Positions 14,760 to 22,378 of a DNA stretch of 36,400 bases are shown piece by piece. The stretch spans positions 1 to 36,400 of the forward strand of contig JAVEYA010000015.1 in NCBI GenBank assembly GCA_034003745.1, in the 5' to 3' direction. The first letter of the stretch is position 1; each line of letters begins with the position of its first letter. Under the pieces are notes generated by a model. The model was not told where the DNA came from. It did no database searches and worked only from the letters and a program-made list of their open reading frames with translations. A program made the position numbers and the translations under genes. This DNA is from JAVEYA01 sp034003745. Its GTDB lineage: Bacteria; Bacillota; Peptococcia; DRI-13; PHAD01.

Positions 14760-16670
14760 ATGGTTAAAGTTACATTAAAAGACGGCTCAGTCCGTGAATA
14801 TCAGAAGGGCACTACGGTTGGCGAGGTCGCCGGGGATATCAGCAAAGGGCTGGCCAAAAACGCCTTGGTGGCCAAGGTAAATGACGTAGTGACGGATCTG
14901 GCCTGTCCCTTAAATGAGGACGTCTCGCTGGAGCTGGTCACTTCCTTTGAGGAGCCTGAAGGTAAGAACGCCTTTCGACATACTTCCTCGCATATCATGG
15001 CTCAGGCGGTGCAAAGGCTTTATCCCGGCACAAAGCTGGGCATCGGTCCGGCTATAGCCGACGGCTTCTATTATGATTTCGATTCGGAGCACACCTTTAC
15101 GCCGGAAGATTTGCAGAAAATCGAAAAGGAAATGGAAAAAATCATCGCCGAAGATATTTCCTTAAAGAGAAGGACGCTGCCGCGGGAAGAAGCGATCCAG
15201 TTCTTTGCCGGCCGGGGTGAAAACTATAAGGTCGAGCTGATTAACGACCTGCCGCCAGACGCGGCCATTTCCCTGTATGAGCAGGGGGATTTCGTGGATT
15301 TGTGTGCGGGTCCGCACCTGCCCAGCACGGGCAAAGTCAAGGCGATTAAGCTGATGAACCTGGCCGGCGCCTACTGGCGCGGCAGCGAGAAAAACAAAAT
15401 GCTGCAGCGGATTTATGGCACCTCTTTTCCTAAAAAAGCTGATTTGGATGAATATCTGGCCCGCATAGAGGAAGCCAAGCGCCGCGACCACCGCAAGCTG
15501 GGCAAGGAACTGCGGCTCTTTGAGATTATGGATGAAGGTCCCGGTTTCCCGTTTTTCCTGCCCAAGGGCATGGCCGTCAGAAACGAGCTGGAAACATACT
15601 GGCGTGAGCTGCACCGTCAGTGGGGATATCAGGAAATCAAAACCCCCATCATCCTGGACCGCAGCCTCTGGGAGCGCTCCGGCCACTGGTATAATTACCG
15701 GGAAAACATGTATACCACGGTCATAGATGAGCTGGATTACGCCATCAAACCGATGAACTGTCCGGGTGCGATGCTGGTCTACGCTTCAGAAATGCACAGC
15801 TACCGCGACTTGCCGCTTCGTACGGCCGAGCTGGGTCTGGTGCACCGCCACGAACTTTCCGGCGCGCTGCACGGCCTGATGCGGGTGCGCTGCTTCACCC
15901 AGGATGACGCGCATATCTTTATGACGGAAGAGCAGACCATTGCTGAAATCAAAGGCGTTATCGACTTGATCGATTCGCTGTACGGCCTCTTTGGCTTTGA
16001 CTACCATGTGGAACTTTCCACCATGCCGGAAAAGCATATCGGCACGGAAGAACAGTGGGAAAAGACCACCCAATGGCTGGAGCAAGCTTTAATCGAAAAA
16101 GGCATGGCCTATAAAATCAACCCCGGCGACGGCGCTTTCTATGGGCCGAAAATCGACTTTCATTTAAGGGATTCCATCGGACGGACCTGGCAGTGCGGCA
16201 CCATTCAGCTGGACTCCCAGATGCCGGAGCGGTTTGATTTGACTTACGTGGGAGAAGACGGGCAAAAGCACCGCCCGGTTATGATTCACCGCGTGGCCTT
16301 TGGCAGCATGGAACGCTTCATCGGTATTCTGACGGAGCACTTCGCCGGCGCGTTTCCGGCCTGGCTGGCCCCGGTGCAGGTGAAGATACTGCCGATTACC
16401 GAGCGTCAGGCCGAGTATGCACGAGAATTATATCAGGAGTTGTTCAACGCCGGTATCCGGGTGGAGGTAGATGCGCGCAGCGAGAAAATCGGCTATAAAA
16501 TCCGTGAAGCCCAATTGGAGAAAGTCCCCTACATGCTCGTGGTGGGCGACAAAGAAATGGAAAACGGCATGGTAGCCTTAAGAAAGCGCGGTGAGGGCGA
16601 TAAGGGCGCGATGGATTTCCAGGGCTTTAAGGCGGAACTTCTGACGGAAATAAAGGGACGTAAATTTTAA
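14760..16670 (+). CDS. thrS: Threonine--tRNA ligase
   Basis: A 636-residue class II synthetase that joins threonine to tRNA-Thr. In order: TGS domain (about 1-61), editing SAD domain with HTSSH (74-78) and CAGPH (182-186), class II catalytic core with zinc ligands C334 (in MNCPG), H385 (in DDAH) and a later histidine in the M-I-H-R-V-A-F-G-S segment near 510, then the anticodon-binding domain from about 540. Zinc and editing residues fall at almost the same numbers as in E. coli ThrRS, so it appears complete and able to edit mischarged serine. ATG 14760 follows TGGAGGT. Expression is controlled by the T-box leader upstream. Confidence 0.98.
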   Translation: MVKVTLKDGSVREYQKGTTVGEVAGDISKGLAKNALVAKVNDVVTDLACPLNEDVSLELVTSFEEPEGKNAFRHTSSHIMAQAVQRLYPGTKLGIGPAIADGFYYDFDSEHTFTPEDLQKIEKEMEKIIAEDISLKRRTLPREEAIQFFAGRGENYKVELINDLPPDAAISLYEQGDFVDLCAGPHLPSTGKVKAIKLMNLAGAYWRGSEKNKMLQRIYGTSFPKKADLDEYLARIEEAKRRDHRKLGKELRLFEIMDEGPGFPFFLPKGMAVRNELETYWRELHRQWGYQEIKTPIILDRSLWERSGHWYNYRENMYTTVIDELDYAIKPMNCPGAMLVYASEMHSYRDLPLRTAELGLVHRHELSGALHGLMRVRCFTQDDAHIFMTEEQTIAEIKGVIDLIDSLYGLFGFDYHVELSTMPEKHIGTEEQWEKTTQWLEQALIEKGMAYKINPGDGAFYGPKIDFHLRDSIGRTWQCGTIQLDSQMPERFDLTYVGEDGQKHRPVMIHRVAFGSMERFIGILTEHFAGAFPAWLAPVQVKILPITERQAEYARELYQELFNAGIRVEVDARSEKIGYKIREAQLEKVPYMLVVGDKEMENGMVALRKRGEGDKGAMDFQGFKAELLTEIKGRKF

Positions 16671-16710
16671 TTACGCCCCTAAAGGTTAAATATTATCTGC
16701 CATAGCCAGG

Positions 16711-16812
16711 TTACTGTGCAAAATGTTGCATGATTTTTGCCCATATCCGTTGAGGTCCTTTAATTGCCTCAGCATGCTTTTTGACGTTTTTAATGCTTTT
16801 TCCCTTTTGCAT
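16711..16812 (-). CDS. Candidate small basic protein, 33 residues
   Basis: A short minus-strand frame begins at ATG 16812, preceded 6 nt away by a strong GGAGGGAG ribosome binding site, and ends at TAA 16711-16713. The product has 33 residues, starts MQKGKSIKNVKKHAEAIKGP and is lysine-rich with an amphipathic look and one tryptophan. It lies in the 240-bp gap between convergent thrS and the channel-like gene. No family is recognised and no promoter was clear. The strong ribosome binding site is the main argument for it; it could still be chance. Confidence 0.45.
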   Translation of the reverse strand: MQKGKSIKNVKKHAEAIKGPQRIWAKIMQHFAQ

Positions 16813-16848
16813 TGAATTACTCCCTCCATGCAAAACAATTACAATTCA

Positions 16849-16878
16849 CGGAAAGCCTTGATTTCTCAAGGCTTTCCG
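16849..16878 (-). terminator. Perfect 13-bp hairpin after the channel-like gene
   Basis: The arms CGGAAAGCCTTGA and TCAAGGCTTTCCG enclose a TTTC loop. On the minus strand it follows the channel-like gene by about 32 bp and is trailed by a loose T-rich tract rather than a clean T-run. It also lies just upstream of the candidate small ORF and could influence that transcript. Confidence 0.5.
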
Positions 16879-16910
16879 CCGTTTCTACCTTCTGGAGCCC
16901 CAGAAAGGTA

Positions 16911-18116
16911 TTATTCATCTTTTAGATCGTTCTTCTTTTTTTCAAGCTGCTTTAAAGTATTGGCGGCAAACTCACGTCCGCCGATACCGAAGGCCAGCGC
17001 AAAGGCCACAGCGATGGCGCCCAGTATCATGATAAAGGCGGCATTGACAATGGAAGGAGCGATACCCAAGTGGCTAAAAATCATGAATACTGCCACTATG
17101 ATAATCACGTATTTCGCAATAAGAGCAGAAACGTGTGCATGGGAAAATTTATCCTGTATAAAACTTTCAACTTTGGTGGCGCAGAAAAGAGCAACGCCCA
17201 TAATAATAATCGCGCCGATAACGAATGGTAAATAGGCTATAATTGTTTGGCCAACCAACTGCAATATTTCTAAATTGAGAACATTTAAGGCCTCGATAAC
17301 AAACAGGAGTACGATGATATAACGCACAATTTCTCCTATTACGAGAGAAAGTGAGAATCTGCCCAGTTTGGAATCCTCAGAAACAATTCTTTGCGTGAGG
17401 GCATCCAATCCGACGCCGGAAAGAATTTTTTCTAATAATTTGCCGGATATTTTCGCTATAAATGTACCGACTATAATAATAGTAAGCGCAACAAAAATAT
17501 TGGGGATAAAAGCAAAGATTTTATCCAGCATACGAATCGCAGGATCTGAAATGGCTGAAATATTCAGCACCTGAAATGCCGCTATAATAACCGGAATTAA
17601 AATAAGTACATAAACCACATAAGAAATCACTGCTGATAGTGTGGCATCCTCGGAGGAGACAATTCCGGCCTTCTCCTGAAGCTTGTCAACATGCATCCTT
17701 TTTAACATGAGGGTAAGCAATTGACGAATAATTTTTGCCGCAAACTGACCAACCACCAGAATAATAACAGCTGCTACGATATTAGGAATAAAATTTAGAA
17801 ATTGGGTAACAAGCATGGTAATAGGCGCCGAAACATCTTGCATGCCCAACTTGTCTAATACAGCGGGTAGAAACAAGAGAAAGACAATAATAAAAACCAA
17901 CTTGCCGATAAATTCCATTGAACTGACGGTTGTCTCATCAGCAATCCCTAATTTATCGATATGTTTGTCCACTTTTGTGAGTTTTAGAGCTTTTAAGATA
18001 ATGCTTTTGACAATCTTAGCCACGATAAAGGCCAGAATTAAAAGTAATATGGCAGAAACAATCGAAGGAACCGTTAAGAAAAAAGAATCCAATAAATTTT
18101 TTAAGTAATAATACAC
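16911..18116 (-). CDS. Multi-helix membrane protein with TM_helix repeats (CmpX-like, mechanosensitive channel-related)
   Basis: A 401-residue membrane protein built of repeated units: a hydrophobic helix, a short F-I-P-N-I turn (F-I-P-N-I-V near 105-115, F-I-P-N-I-F near 205-210, Y-L-P-F-V-I near 290), then a helix with an F-A-A-K-I/F-I-A-K-I end. This is the TM_helix repeat of CmpX-type proteins, which are related to small mechanosensitive channels. The last segment, A-V-A-F-A-L-A-F-G-I-G-G-R-E-F-A, resembles a glycine-rich pore helix. The start is GTG 18116 with a weak AAAGGG site. It probably acts in osmotic or envelope stress; that is inferred from family and from the divergent KdpD-like sensor gene. 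Confidence 0.8.
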   Translation of the reverse strand: MYYYLKNLLDSFFLTVPSIVSAILLLILAFIVAKIVKSIILKALKLTKVDKHIDKLGIADETTVSSMEFIGKLVFIIVFLLFLPAVLDKLGMQDVSAPITMLVTQFLNFIPNIVAAVIILVVGQFAAKIIRQLLTLMLKRMHVDKLQEKAGIVSSEDATLSAVISYVVYVLILIPVIIAAFQVLNISAISDPAIRMLDKIFAFIPNIFVALTIIIVGTFIAKISGKLLEKILSGVGLDALTQRIVSEDSKLGRFSLSLVIGEIVRYIIVLLFVIEALNVLNLEILQLVGQTIIAYLPFVIGAIIIMGVALFCATKVESFIQDKFSHAHVSALIAKYVIIIVAVFMIFSHLGIAPSIVNAAFIMILGAIAVAFALAFGIGGREFAANTLKQLEKKKNDLKDE

Positions 18117-18204
18117 GGTTAATCACCCTTTCTAATTTTTAATACTCTGAATTTATCCAGCAGAGACCCTCTAAATAAACATTGGGTTTTTTTGGAGGAT
18201 TCCG

Positions 18205-18230
18205 ACAACTTTACGTTAACATAAAGTTGT
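18205..18230. promoter_or_regulatory. 26-bp near-perfect palindrome, candidate shared operator
   Basis: The arms ACAACTTTA and TAAAGTTGT flank a central GTTAAC; only one base pair is asymmetric. It lies in the 223-bp gap between the divergent channel-like and KdpD-like genes. On the minus strand a TTGACA (18237-18242) abuts it, so it may overlap the channel gene's promoter. The binding protein is unknown; the KdpE-like regulator next door is one candidate. Confidence 0.55.
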
Positions 18231-18339
18231 TTGTTTTGTCAATCTAAGTTGGCGAAGAGGCGGACATGATTTTCTAATTGTTTCTTTAAATCGTTATATT
18301 TTTTTATGATATGATGAAGCCGGAGGTGAAATATACGAA

Positions 18340-19410
18340 TTGAATAGATTGAAAAATCAGCTCCCCATATCTTGGCGGGACACGTTAATTTTTGCAGTGA
18401 TTTTTACCGCAGCCATTGCCGTATGTATTTTGCTTAATCCTAACAGTTCAGGAGACTATCATGCGCCGTTAATATTTGTTTTGGCGGTTATGATTGTTAG
18501 TTTAAACACCGAAGGGTATTTTTACGGAATTCTCGCGGCAGTGCTTGCCGTCATCGGTGTAAATTACCTTTTCACATACCCTTATATGGCCTTAAACTTT
18601 AGTATCACAGGGTATCCTCTCACTTTTGTGACTATGCTGACCGTATCGCTCATCATCTCCACACTGACAACCCGTTTAAAAGAACAAGAAAGGATGCGAG
18701 TGGAAATCGAGAAGGAAGCGGTCCGCGCCAACCTTCTGCGGGCAATATCCCATGATCTGCGGACGCCTCTGACCTCCATCGTCGGTTCTACCAGCGCCAT
18801 TCTGGATAGTTATGATTCCCTGTCCCCGGAGACAAAACGGGAGCTGCTTGGCGGGGTGAGGGAGGATGCCCAATGGCTTATCCGTATGGTGGAAAATATT
18901 CTTTCTATCACCCGGATCGGTACAGAACCCTCACAAACCCAACTGATCAAAAAACCGGAGGCTGTGGAAGAAATCCTAGGGGAAGTTCTGGATAAATTTA
19001 AAAAACGATACTCCGGCATAGCGGTTTCGGTAAAGGTTCCTGCAGAACTCCTAATGGTTTGGATGGATGCCATGCTGATTGAGCAGGTTATACTAAACAT
19101 CATGGAAAATGCCGTCATTCATGGCGTCACTACGACGGAAATATCCGTTTCAGTATACCGGCGCGATCTGGAAGCAATATTTGAAATCCGCGATAATGGG
19201 AAAGGGATATCGCCGGATGTATACCCAAAGCTGTTTAACGAGAGTATTCCCAGTACCCTCAGACAGGAGACGGACAATAAGCGCAGTATGGGTATCGGAC
19301 TTTACGTATGCACCAGCATCATCAAGGCGCACGGCGGAACCCTTAAGGCAGAAAACGTAATAGATTCGGGCGGAACAAAGTTTTATTTTACTCTGCCGAT
19401 GGACGAATGA
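18340..19410 (+). CDS. KdpD-like sensor histidine kinase lacking the N-terminal KdpD/Usp domains
   Basis: A 356-residue membrane kinase. Residues 15-110 carry about four helices of the KdpD-type DUF4118 region (including the Y-L-F-T-Y-P segment), followed by a HisKA domain with phospho-acceptor H138 in ISHDLRTPLTS, and an ATPase domain with N-box MENAVIHG, D-N-G-K-G-I and G-I-G-L-Y. Full KdpD is near 900 residues; the cytoplasmic N-terminal domains are absent and nothing upstream encodes them. The start is TTG 18340 with GGAGGTG about 11 nt earlier. It is followed after 9 bp by its response-regulator gene. No kdpFABC potassium-pump genes are in the window, so the target may differ from classical Kdp. 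Confidence 0.87.
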   Translation: MNRLKNQLPISWRDTLIFAVIFTAAIAVCILLNPNSSGDYHAPLIFVLAVMIVSLNTEGYFYGILAAVLAVIGVNYLFTYPYMALNFSITGYPLTFVTMLTVSLIISTLTTRLKEQERMRVEIEKEAVRANLLRAISHDLRTPLTSIVGSTSAILDSYDSLSPETKRELLGGVREDAQWLIRMVENILSITRIGTEPSQTQLIKKPEAVEEILGEVLDKFKKRYSGIAVSVKVPAELLMVWMDAMLIEQVILNIMENAVIHGVTTTEISVSVYRRDLEAIFEIRDNGKGISPDVYPKLFNESIPSTLRQETDNKRSMGIGLYVCTSIIKAHGGTLKAENVIDSGGTKFYFTLPMDE

Positions 19411-19419
19411 GGTGATTAG

Positions 19420-20124
19420 ATGATTAAAGAGAAAATCCTGATTGTGGAGGATGAACGCAATATCTGTAGTTTTCTGACCGCCGTTTTGACGGCAAACAAC
19501 TATAATGTTATCGTTGCCCATACCGGAGCTGAAGCCTATACCATGATTACCTCCCAGTGTCCGGATCTGGTTTTGCTGGATTTGGGTCTGCCGGATATCG
19601 ACGGGCTTAGTGTTGTATCCGCCGTACGCCAGTGGACGCATTTGCCCATCGTTGTCGTCTCGGCCAGGACCCATGAAAGGGATAAAGTTGAAGCGCTGGA
19701 TAGGGGAGCGGATGACTATATTACCAAACCATTCGGTACCAGCGAATTGCTGGCCCGTATCCGTACAGCCATACGCCATACACACATCCACGCGGCAAAC
19801 GAGAGCGTTGCGCAGACCGGAATCTTCAAAGCCGGTGATATGACCATTGATTATGACCGGCATTGCGTCTTAATCAGAGAACAAGACGCGGGTCTCACTC
19901 AGAGTGAGTACAAAATTGTAGCGCTCTTAGGTAAATACGCCGGAAAGGTACTGACCTATGACTACATTCTTAAGGAATTGTGGGGTCCCCTGGCCAGAAG
20001 GGATAATCAAATCCTCCGCGTTAATATGGCGAATATCCGGCGCAAGATCGAGGATAATCCCGCGGAACCAAAGTATATTTTTACCGAAGTGGGGATCGGA
20101 TACCGCATGACGAATGGAGAGTGA
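19420..20124 (+). CDS. KdpE-like response regulator, OmpR/PhoB family
   Basis: A 234-residue two-domain regulator. The receiver domain (1-120) has the acidic pair E10-D11, phospho-acceptor D54 (in L-L-D-L-G-L-P-D), the switch T/S in V-V-S-A-R and K103-P104. The C-terminal winged helix (about 135-232) ends R-V-N-M-A-N-I-R-R-K-I-E and G-I-G-Y-R-M, as in KdpE. It follows the kinase gene by 9 bp with its ribosome binding site in the gap, so they form one operon. A cluster of TTAAC direct repeats lies immediately downstream, before the next gene, and may be its binding site (inference). Confidence 0.9.
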   Translation: MIKEKILIVEDERNICSFLTAVLTANNYNVIVAHTGAEAYTMITSQCPDLVLLDLGLPDIDGLSVVSAVRQWTHLPIVVVSARTHERDKVEALDRGADDYITKPFGTSELLARIRTAIRHTHIHAANESVAQTGIFKAGDMTIDYDRHCVLIREQDAGLTQSEYKIVALLGKYAGKVLTYDYILKELWGPLARRDNQILRVNMANIRRKIEDNPAEPKYIFTEVGIGYRMTNGE

Positions 20125-20144
20125 CGGGTGGTACTATAAAGATT

Positions 20145-20222
20145 TTAACGGTCTTAACCGAGTTGACCGAATAAATTAACGCTTCTTAACGATGAGCCGG
20201 GCTTTCTTCACGACCTCTTAAC
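20145..20222. repeat. TTAAC direct repeats, candidate response-regulator binding sites
   Basis: TTAAC occurs at 20145, 20154, 20176, 20186 and 20218, with TTGAC at 20163. The first three copies are 9 bp apart and the 20176/20186 pair 10 bp apart, similar to the one-turn direct repeats bound by OmpR/PhoB-family dimers. They lie just upstream of the promoter of the gene at 20266. Binding by the KdpE-like protein is a hypothesis. Confidence 0.45.
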
Positions 20223-20231
20223 TTGTTCGCA

Positions 20232-20240
20232 TGCTACAAT
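20232..20240 (+). promoter_or_regulatory. Extended -10 promoter of the small membrane protein gene
   Basis: TGCTACAAT is an extended -10 box (TGn plus TACAAT) 26 bp before ATG 20266. No clear -35 is present; instead a TTAAC repeat lies at 20218-20222, which would suit an activator-dependent promoter. Confidence 0.5.
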
Positions 20241-20265
20241 AAAGCAAACAAAAAGGAGGTTGCAT

Positions 20266-20853
20266 ATGAAGAAGGAAGAAGATATGGCTAGGCTGCTGGG
20301 TAAGGACGAATTGATTTTATGGTCCGGGAAACCGCAGCCCTTTGATATCCTTAAGAATAGCCGTTTCGAGTTGTTTAGGAACTATCTTATTATTCTTGTT
20401 ATTTTCGTTCCGGCTATAGTAGCTGCAGCAATTGCAAGGACCAGTGACCCCAATGTGAATATTAACCTGATTATTGGCGCCTTCGTTGTTACTGTGGTGG
20501 CAATATCATTCAGCCTTTTAGGTTACCATAGCTATCGGAAAAACTGCACTTATTATCTTTCCAATAAAAATATTATTGTCTCTGTTTCAGAGTCGAAATA
20601 TCTGAAATACTCTTTCAATCAGGTTGACAAAATTGAAGAGGTCCGCCAGGGCGCCGGTACCAAGTCCATCCGTATCGGGAAAATTGTTGGCAAACCCCTC
20701 AGAAATAATCTGGAATACGCAGTGAATTGTATATTTATGGATCAAAATGGGGACAACAAGGGTTATTGCATGCTGTTCAATCTGTCCGATAAGGATGCCG
20801 CAGAAGTTTTAGCTCTGATTAATCAACAAAAAGGCAAATATAACGCTGCTTAA
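20266..20853 (+). CDS. Small membrane protein with possible bacterial PH-like domain
   Basis: A 195-residue protein of unknown function. It starts with a charged cytoplasmic stretch containing E-L-I-L-W-S-G-K-P (15-23), a pattern seen at the beginning of membrane-bound PH-like (YdbS/DUF304-type) proteins. Two membrane helices follow (about 39-57 and 66-88), then a soluble C-terminus rich in beta-type sequence (Y-Y-L-S-N-K-N-I-I-V near 96-105, typical of that fold). ATG 20266 is fixed by AAAGGAGGT at 20252-20260. It follows the KdpD/KdpE-like pair on the same strand but has its own promoter and may be the pair's target. The PH-like assignment is tentative. Confidence 0.65.
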   Translation: MKKEEDMARLLGKDELILWSGKPQPFDILKNSRFELFRNYLIILVIFVPAIVAAAIARTSDPNVNINLIIGAFVVTVVAISFSLLGYHSYRKNCTYYLSNKNIIVSVSESKYLKYSFNQVDKIEEVRQGAGTKSIRIGKIVGKPLRNNLEYAVNCIFMDQNGDNKGYCMLFNLSDKDAAEVLALINQQKGKYNAA

Positions 20854-20877
20854 TTTTAAAGCTCTGTCTCTTATCTC

Positions 20878-20917
20878 CATAAAATTGAATCCACCGAAAG
20901 GTGGATTTAATTTTATG
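20878..20917 (+). terminator. Long terminator hairpin with GAAA tetraloop
   Basis: An 18-bp stem with one mismatch is capped by GAAA. The GC-rich top (AATCCACC / GGTGGATT) is followed by TTTAATTTTA, so the upper part can act as an intrinsic terminator for the gene at 20266. It separates that gene from the infC operon promoter. Confidence 0.75.
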
Positions 20918-20958
20918 AGAGTAAGCAAATGGGTAAAATAAATATATTGATTAAAACG

Positions 20959-20987
20959 TTGACTTAAAATAACAATATTGATATACT
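20959..20987 (+). promoter_or_regulatory. Sigma-A promoter of the infC-rpmI-rplT operon
   Basis: TTGACT (20959-20964) and TATACT (20982-20987) are separated by 17 bp, each one base from consensus. Transcription would start near 20994 and make a leader of about 165 nt before infC. Confidence 0.85.
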
Positions 20988-20993
20988 AATCAC

Positions 20994-21107
20994 GCATTAA
21001 ATAAAGAAGAAGCCGTCCGCTTCTCACCTTGCGGCAAAGCCAGCCGGGTTCATAATAATGACAATTGCTTGTCATGTAGAGCGGATGGTGAACCCATCCG
21101 CTTTTTT
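20994..21107 (+). promoter_or_regulatory. L20/IF3-type autogenous leader with terminator
   Basis: The untranslated leader of infC contains the stretch GTCCGCTTCTCACC (21017-21030), of the kind found in Firmicutes L20 leaders, and ends in a strong terminator: GCGGATGG / CCATCCGC (21081-21101) followed by TTTTTT. In Bacillus the equivalent leader binds ribosomal protein L20, which promotes termination when L20 is in excess. Position and terminator are seen directly; L20 binding is inferred from family. Confidence 0.8.
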
Positions 21108-21160
21108 CATGATAACGTGATAAAAAGAAAGAAGTCAGAGAAATTATTTGGAGGTGAACA

Positions 21161-21685
21161 ATTATCAGTAAAGGTGATTTGCGAGTGAATGAGGAGATAA
21201 GGACCAAAGAGGTGCGTTTGGTCAGCGAAACGGGAGAACAACTGGGGATCATGCATCCCAGGGACGCGCTAAATATTGCGCTGTCCAAAGGGCTGGACCT
21301 GGTGGAAGTAGCCCCGGCCGCTAAACCTCCGGTTTGCAAAATCATGGACGTTGGCAAGTTTAAGTATGAGCAGAGTAAAAGAGAGCGCGAAGCCCGCAAA
21401 AAGCAGCGCATTATCAACGTCAAAGAGGTCAAACTCCGTCCGAATATCGAAGACCATGACTTTAACGTCAAGACGAAAAATGCGGAGAGATTTTTGCAGG
21501 ATGGAGATAAAGTCAAGGTGACGATCATGTTCAGAGGCCGGGAGCTTTCTCATCCTGAACTGGGCCGGGAACTGCTGGAGCGGGTGGCCGCTCTGCTGCA
21601 GGAAATGGCCACAGTGGAGAAAAATCCCAAGCTGGAAGGGAAGAACATGACCATGATTCTGTCGCCGAAGCAGCAGCACGGATAA
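21161..21685 (+). CDS. infC: Translation initiation factor IF-3
   Basis: IF-3 binds the 30S subunit, keeps it apart from 50S and checks start-codon pairing. The frame opens ISKGDLRVNEEIRTKEVRLV, typical of the IF-3 N-domain, and has the linker KFKYEQSKREREARKKQR before the C-domain. The conserved N-terminal residues extend upstream of the first ATG/GTG/TTG possibility. A perfect GGAGGTGA at 21150-21157 points to the rare start ATT 21161 (or ATC 21164), as in other infC genes, where the poor start lets IF-3 repress its own translation. With ATT the protein has 174 residues, a normal size. It is first in the operon with rpmI and rplT. Confidence 0.96.
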   Translation: MISKGDLRVNEEIRTKEVRLVSETGEQLGIMHPRDALNIALSKGLDLVEVAPAAKPPVCKIMDVGKFKYEQSKREREARKKQRIINVKEVKLRPNIEDHDFNVKTKNAERFLQDGDKVKVTIMFRGRELSHPELGRELLERVAALLQEMATVEKNPKLEGKNMTMILSPKQQHG

Positions 21686-21717
21686 GGTATTTACACTAAA
21701 CGAGAGGAGGCCTATTT

Positions 21718-21915
21718 ATGCCTAAAATGAAAACTCACCGCGGAGCGGCAAAACGCTTTAGCGTTACCGGCAGTGGTAAAATCAAAAGAAATCACGCTTT
21801 TAAGAGTCATATTCTGACCAAAAAGACAGCCAAAAGAAAGCGCAACTTGAGAAAAGCGGCCATGATGAGCCCGGCCGATGCCCAAAGAGTGATCAATTTG
21901 ATCCCGTATAAGTAA
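21718..21915 (+). CDS. rpmI: Large ribosomal subunit protein bL35
   Basis: A 65-residue, very basic protein beginning MPKMKTHRGAAKRF, the signature of bL35, with the K-R-N-H-A-F-K-S-H and T-K-K-T-A-K-R-K-R-N-L-R-K segments. It sits 32 bp after infC and 31 bp before rplT in the classic order. GAGAGGAGG precedes ATG 21718. It is assembled into the 50S subunit. Confidence 0.98.
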   Translation: MPKMKTHRGAAKRFSVTGSGKIKRNHAFKSHILTKKTAKRKRNLRKAAMMSPADAQRVINLIPYK

Positions 21916-21946
21916 TATGTCAAAGATTTTTTAAGGAGGAATTAAC

Positions 21947-22303
21947 ATGGCCAGGGTTAAAGGTGGTTATACCACTCGTCATAGACATAAAAAGATTTTA
22001 AAATTAGCGAAAGGTTACAGGGGGGCCAAGTCCAAGCTGTTTAGGCCGGCGCATGAACAAGTAATGAAAGCGCTTGCCTATGCCTACGCGCACCGCCGTA
22101 AAAGAAAAGGCGATTTCCGCAAGCTGTGGATTGCCAGAATTAATGCCGCTACCCGCATCAACGGAATGTCCTATTCCCGTTTCATCAACGGACTGAAAAG
22201 GGCGGGCGTCATCGTCAACCGTAAGATCTTGGCGGATATGGCTGTTAACGATATGGCCTCTTTTGCCAAACTCGTCGACGTAGCAAAAGAGAATCAAAAT
22301 TAA
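21947..22303 (+). CDS. rplT: Large ribosomal subunit protein bL20
   Basis: A 118-residue basic protein starting MARVKGGYTTRHRHKKILKL, with the conserved A-K-G-Y-R-G-A-K-S-K-L-F-R and R-K-R-K-G-D-F-R-K-L-W-I-A-R-I-N-A segments. bL20 is an early 50S assembly protein that binds 23S rRNA and in Firmicutes also controls its own operon through the leader (here 20994-21107). AAGGAGG precedes ATG 21947. A terminator follows. Confidence 0.98.
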   Translation: MARVKGGYTTRHRHKKILKLAKGYRGAKSKLFRPAHEQVMKALAYAYAHRRKRKGDFRKLWIARINAATRINGMSYSRFINGLKRAGVIVNRKILADMAVNDMASFAKLVDVAKENQN

Positions 22304-22310
22304 CGAAAGA

Positions 22311-22338
22311 AAAGATGGCTGTCCGAAGCCATCTTTTT
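22311..22338 (+). terminator. Terminator after rplT
   Basis: A 10-bp perfect stem (AAAGATGGCT / AGCCATCTTT) with a GTCCGA loop runs into TTTTT. It closes the infC-rpmI-rplT operon 8 bp after the rplT stop; the methyltransferase gene begins 41 bp later and may be reached by readthrough. Confidence 0.88.
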
Positions 22339-22378
22339 CATGCATAACAGGAATTTAGGGATTAAAGAAGGGAAGCCA

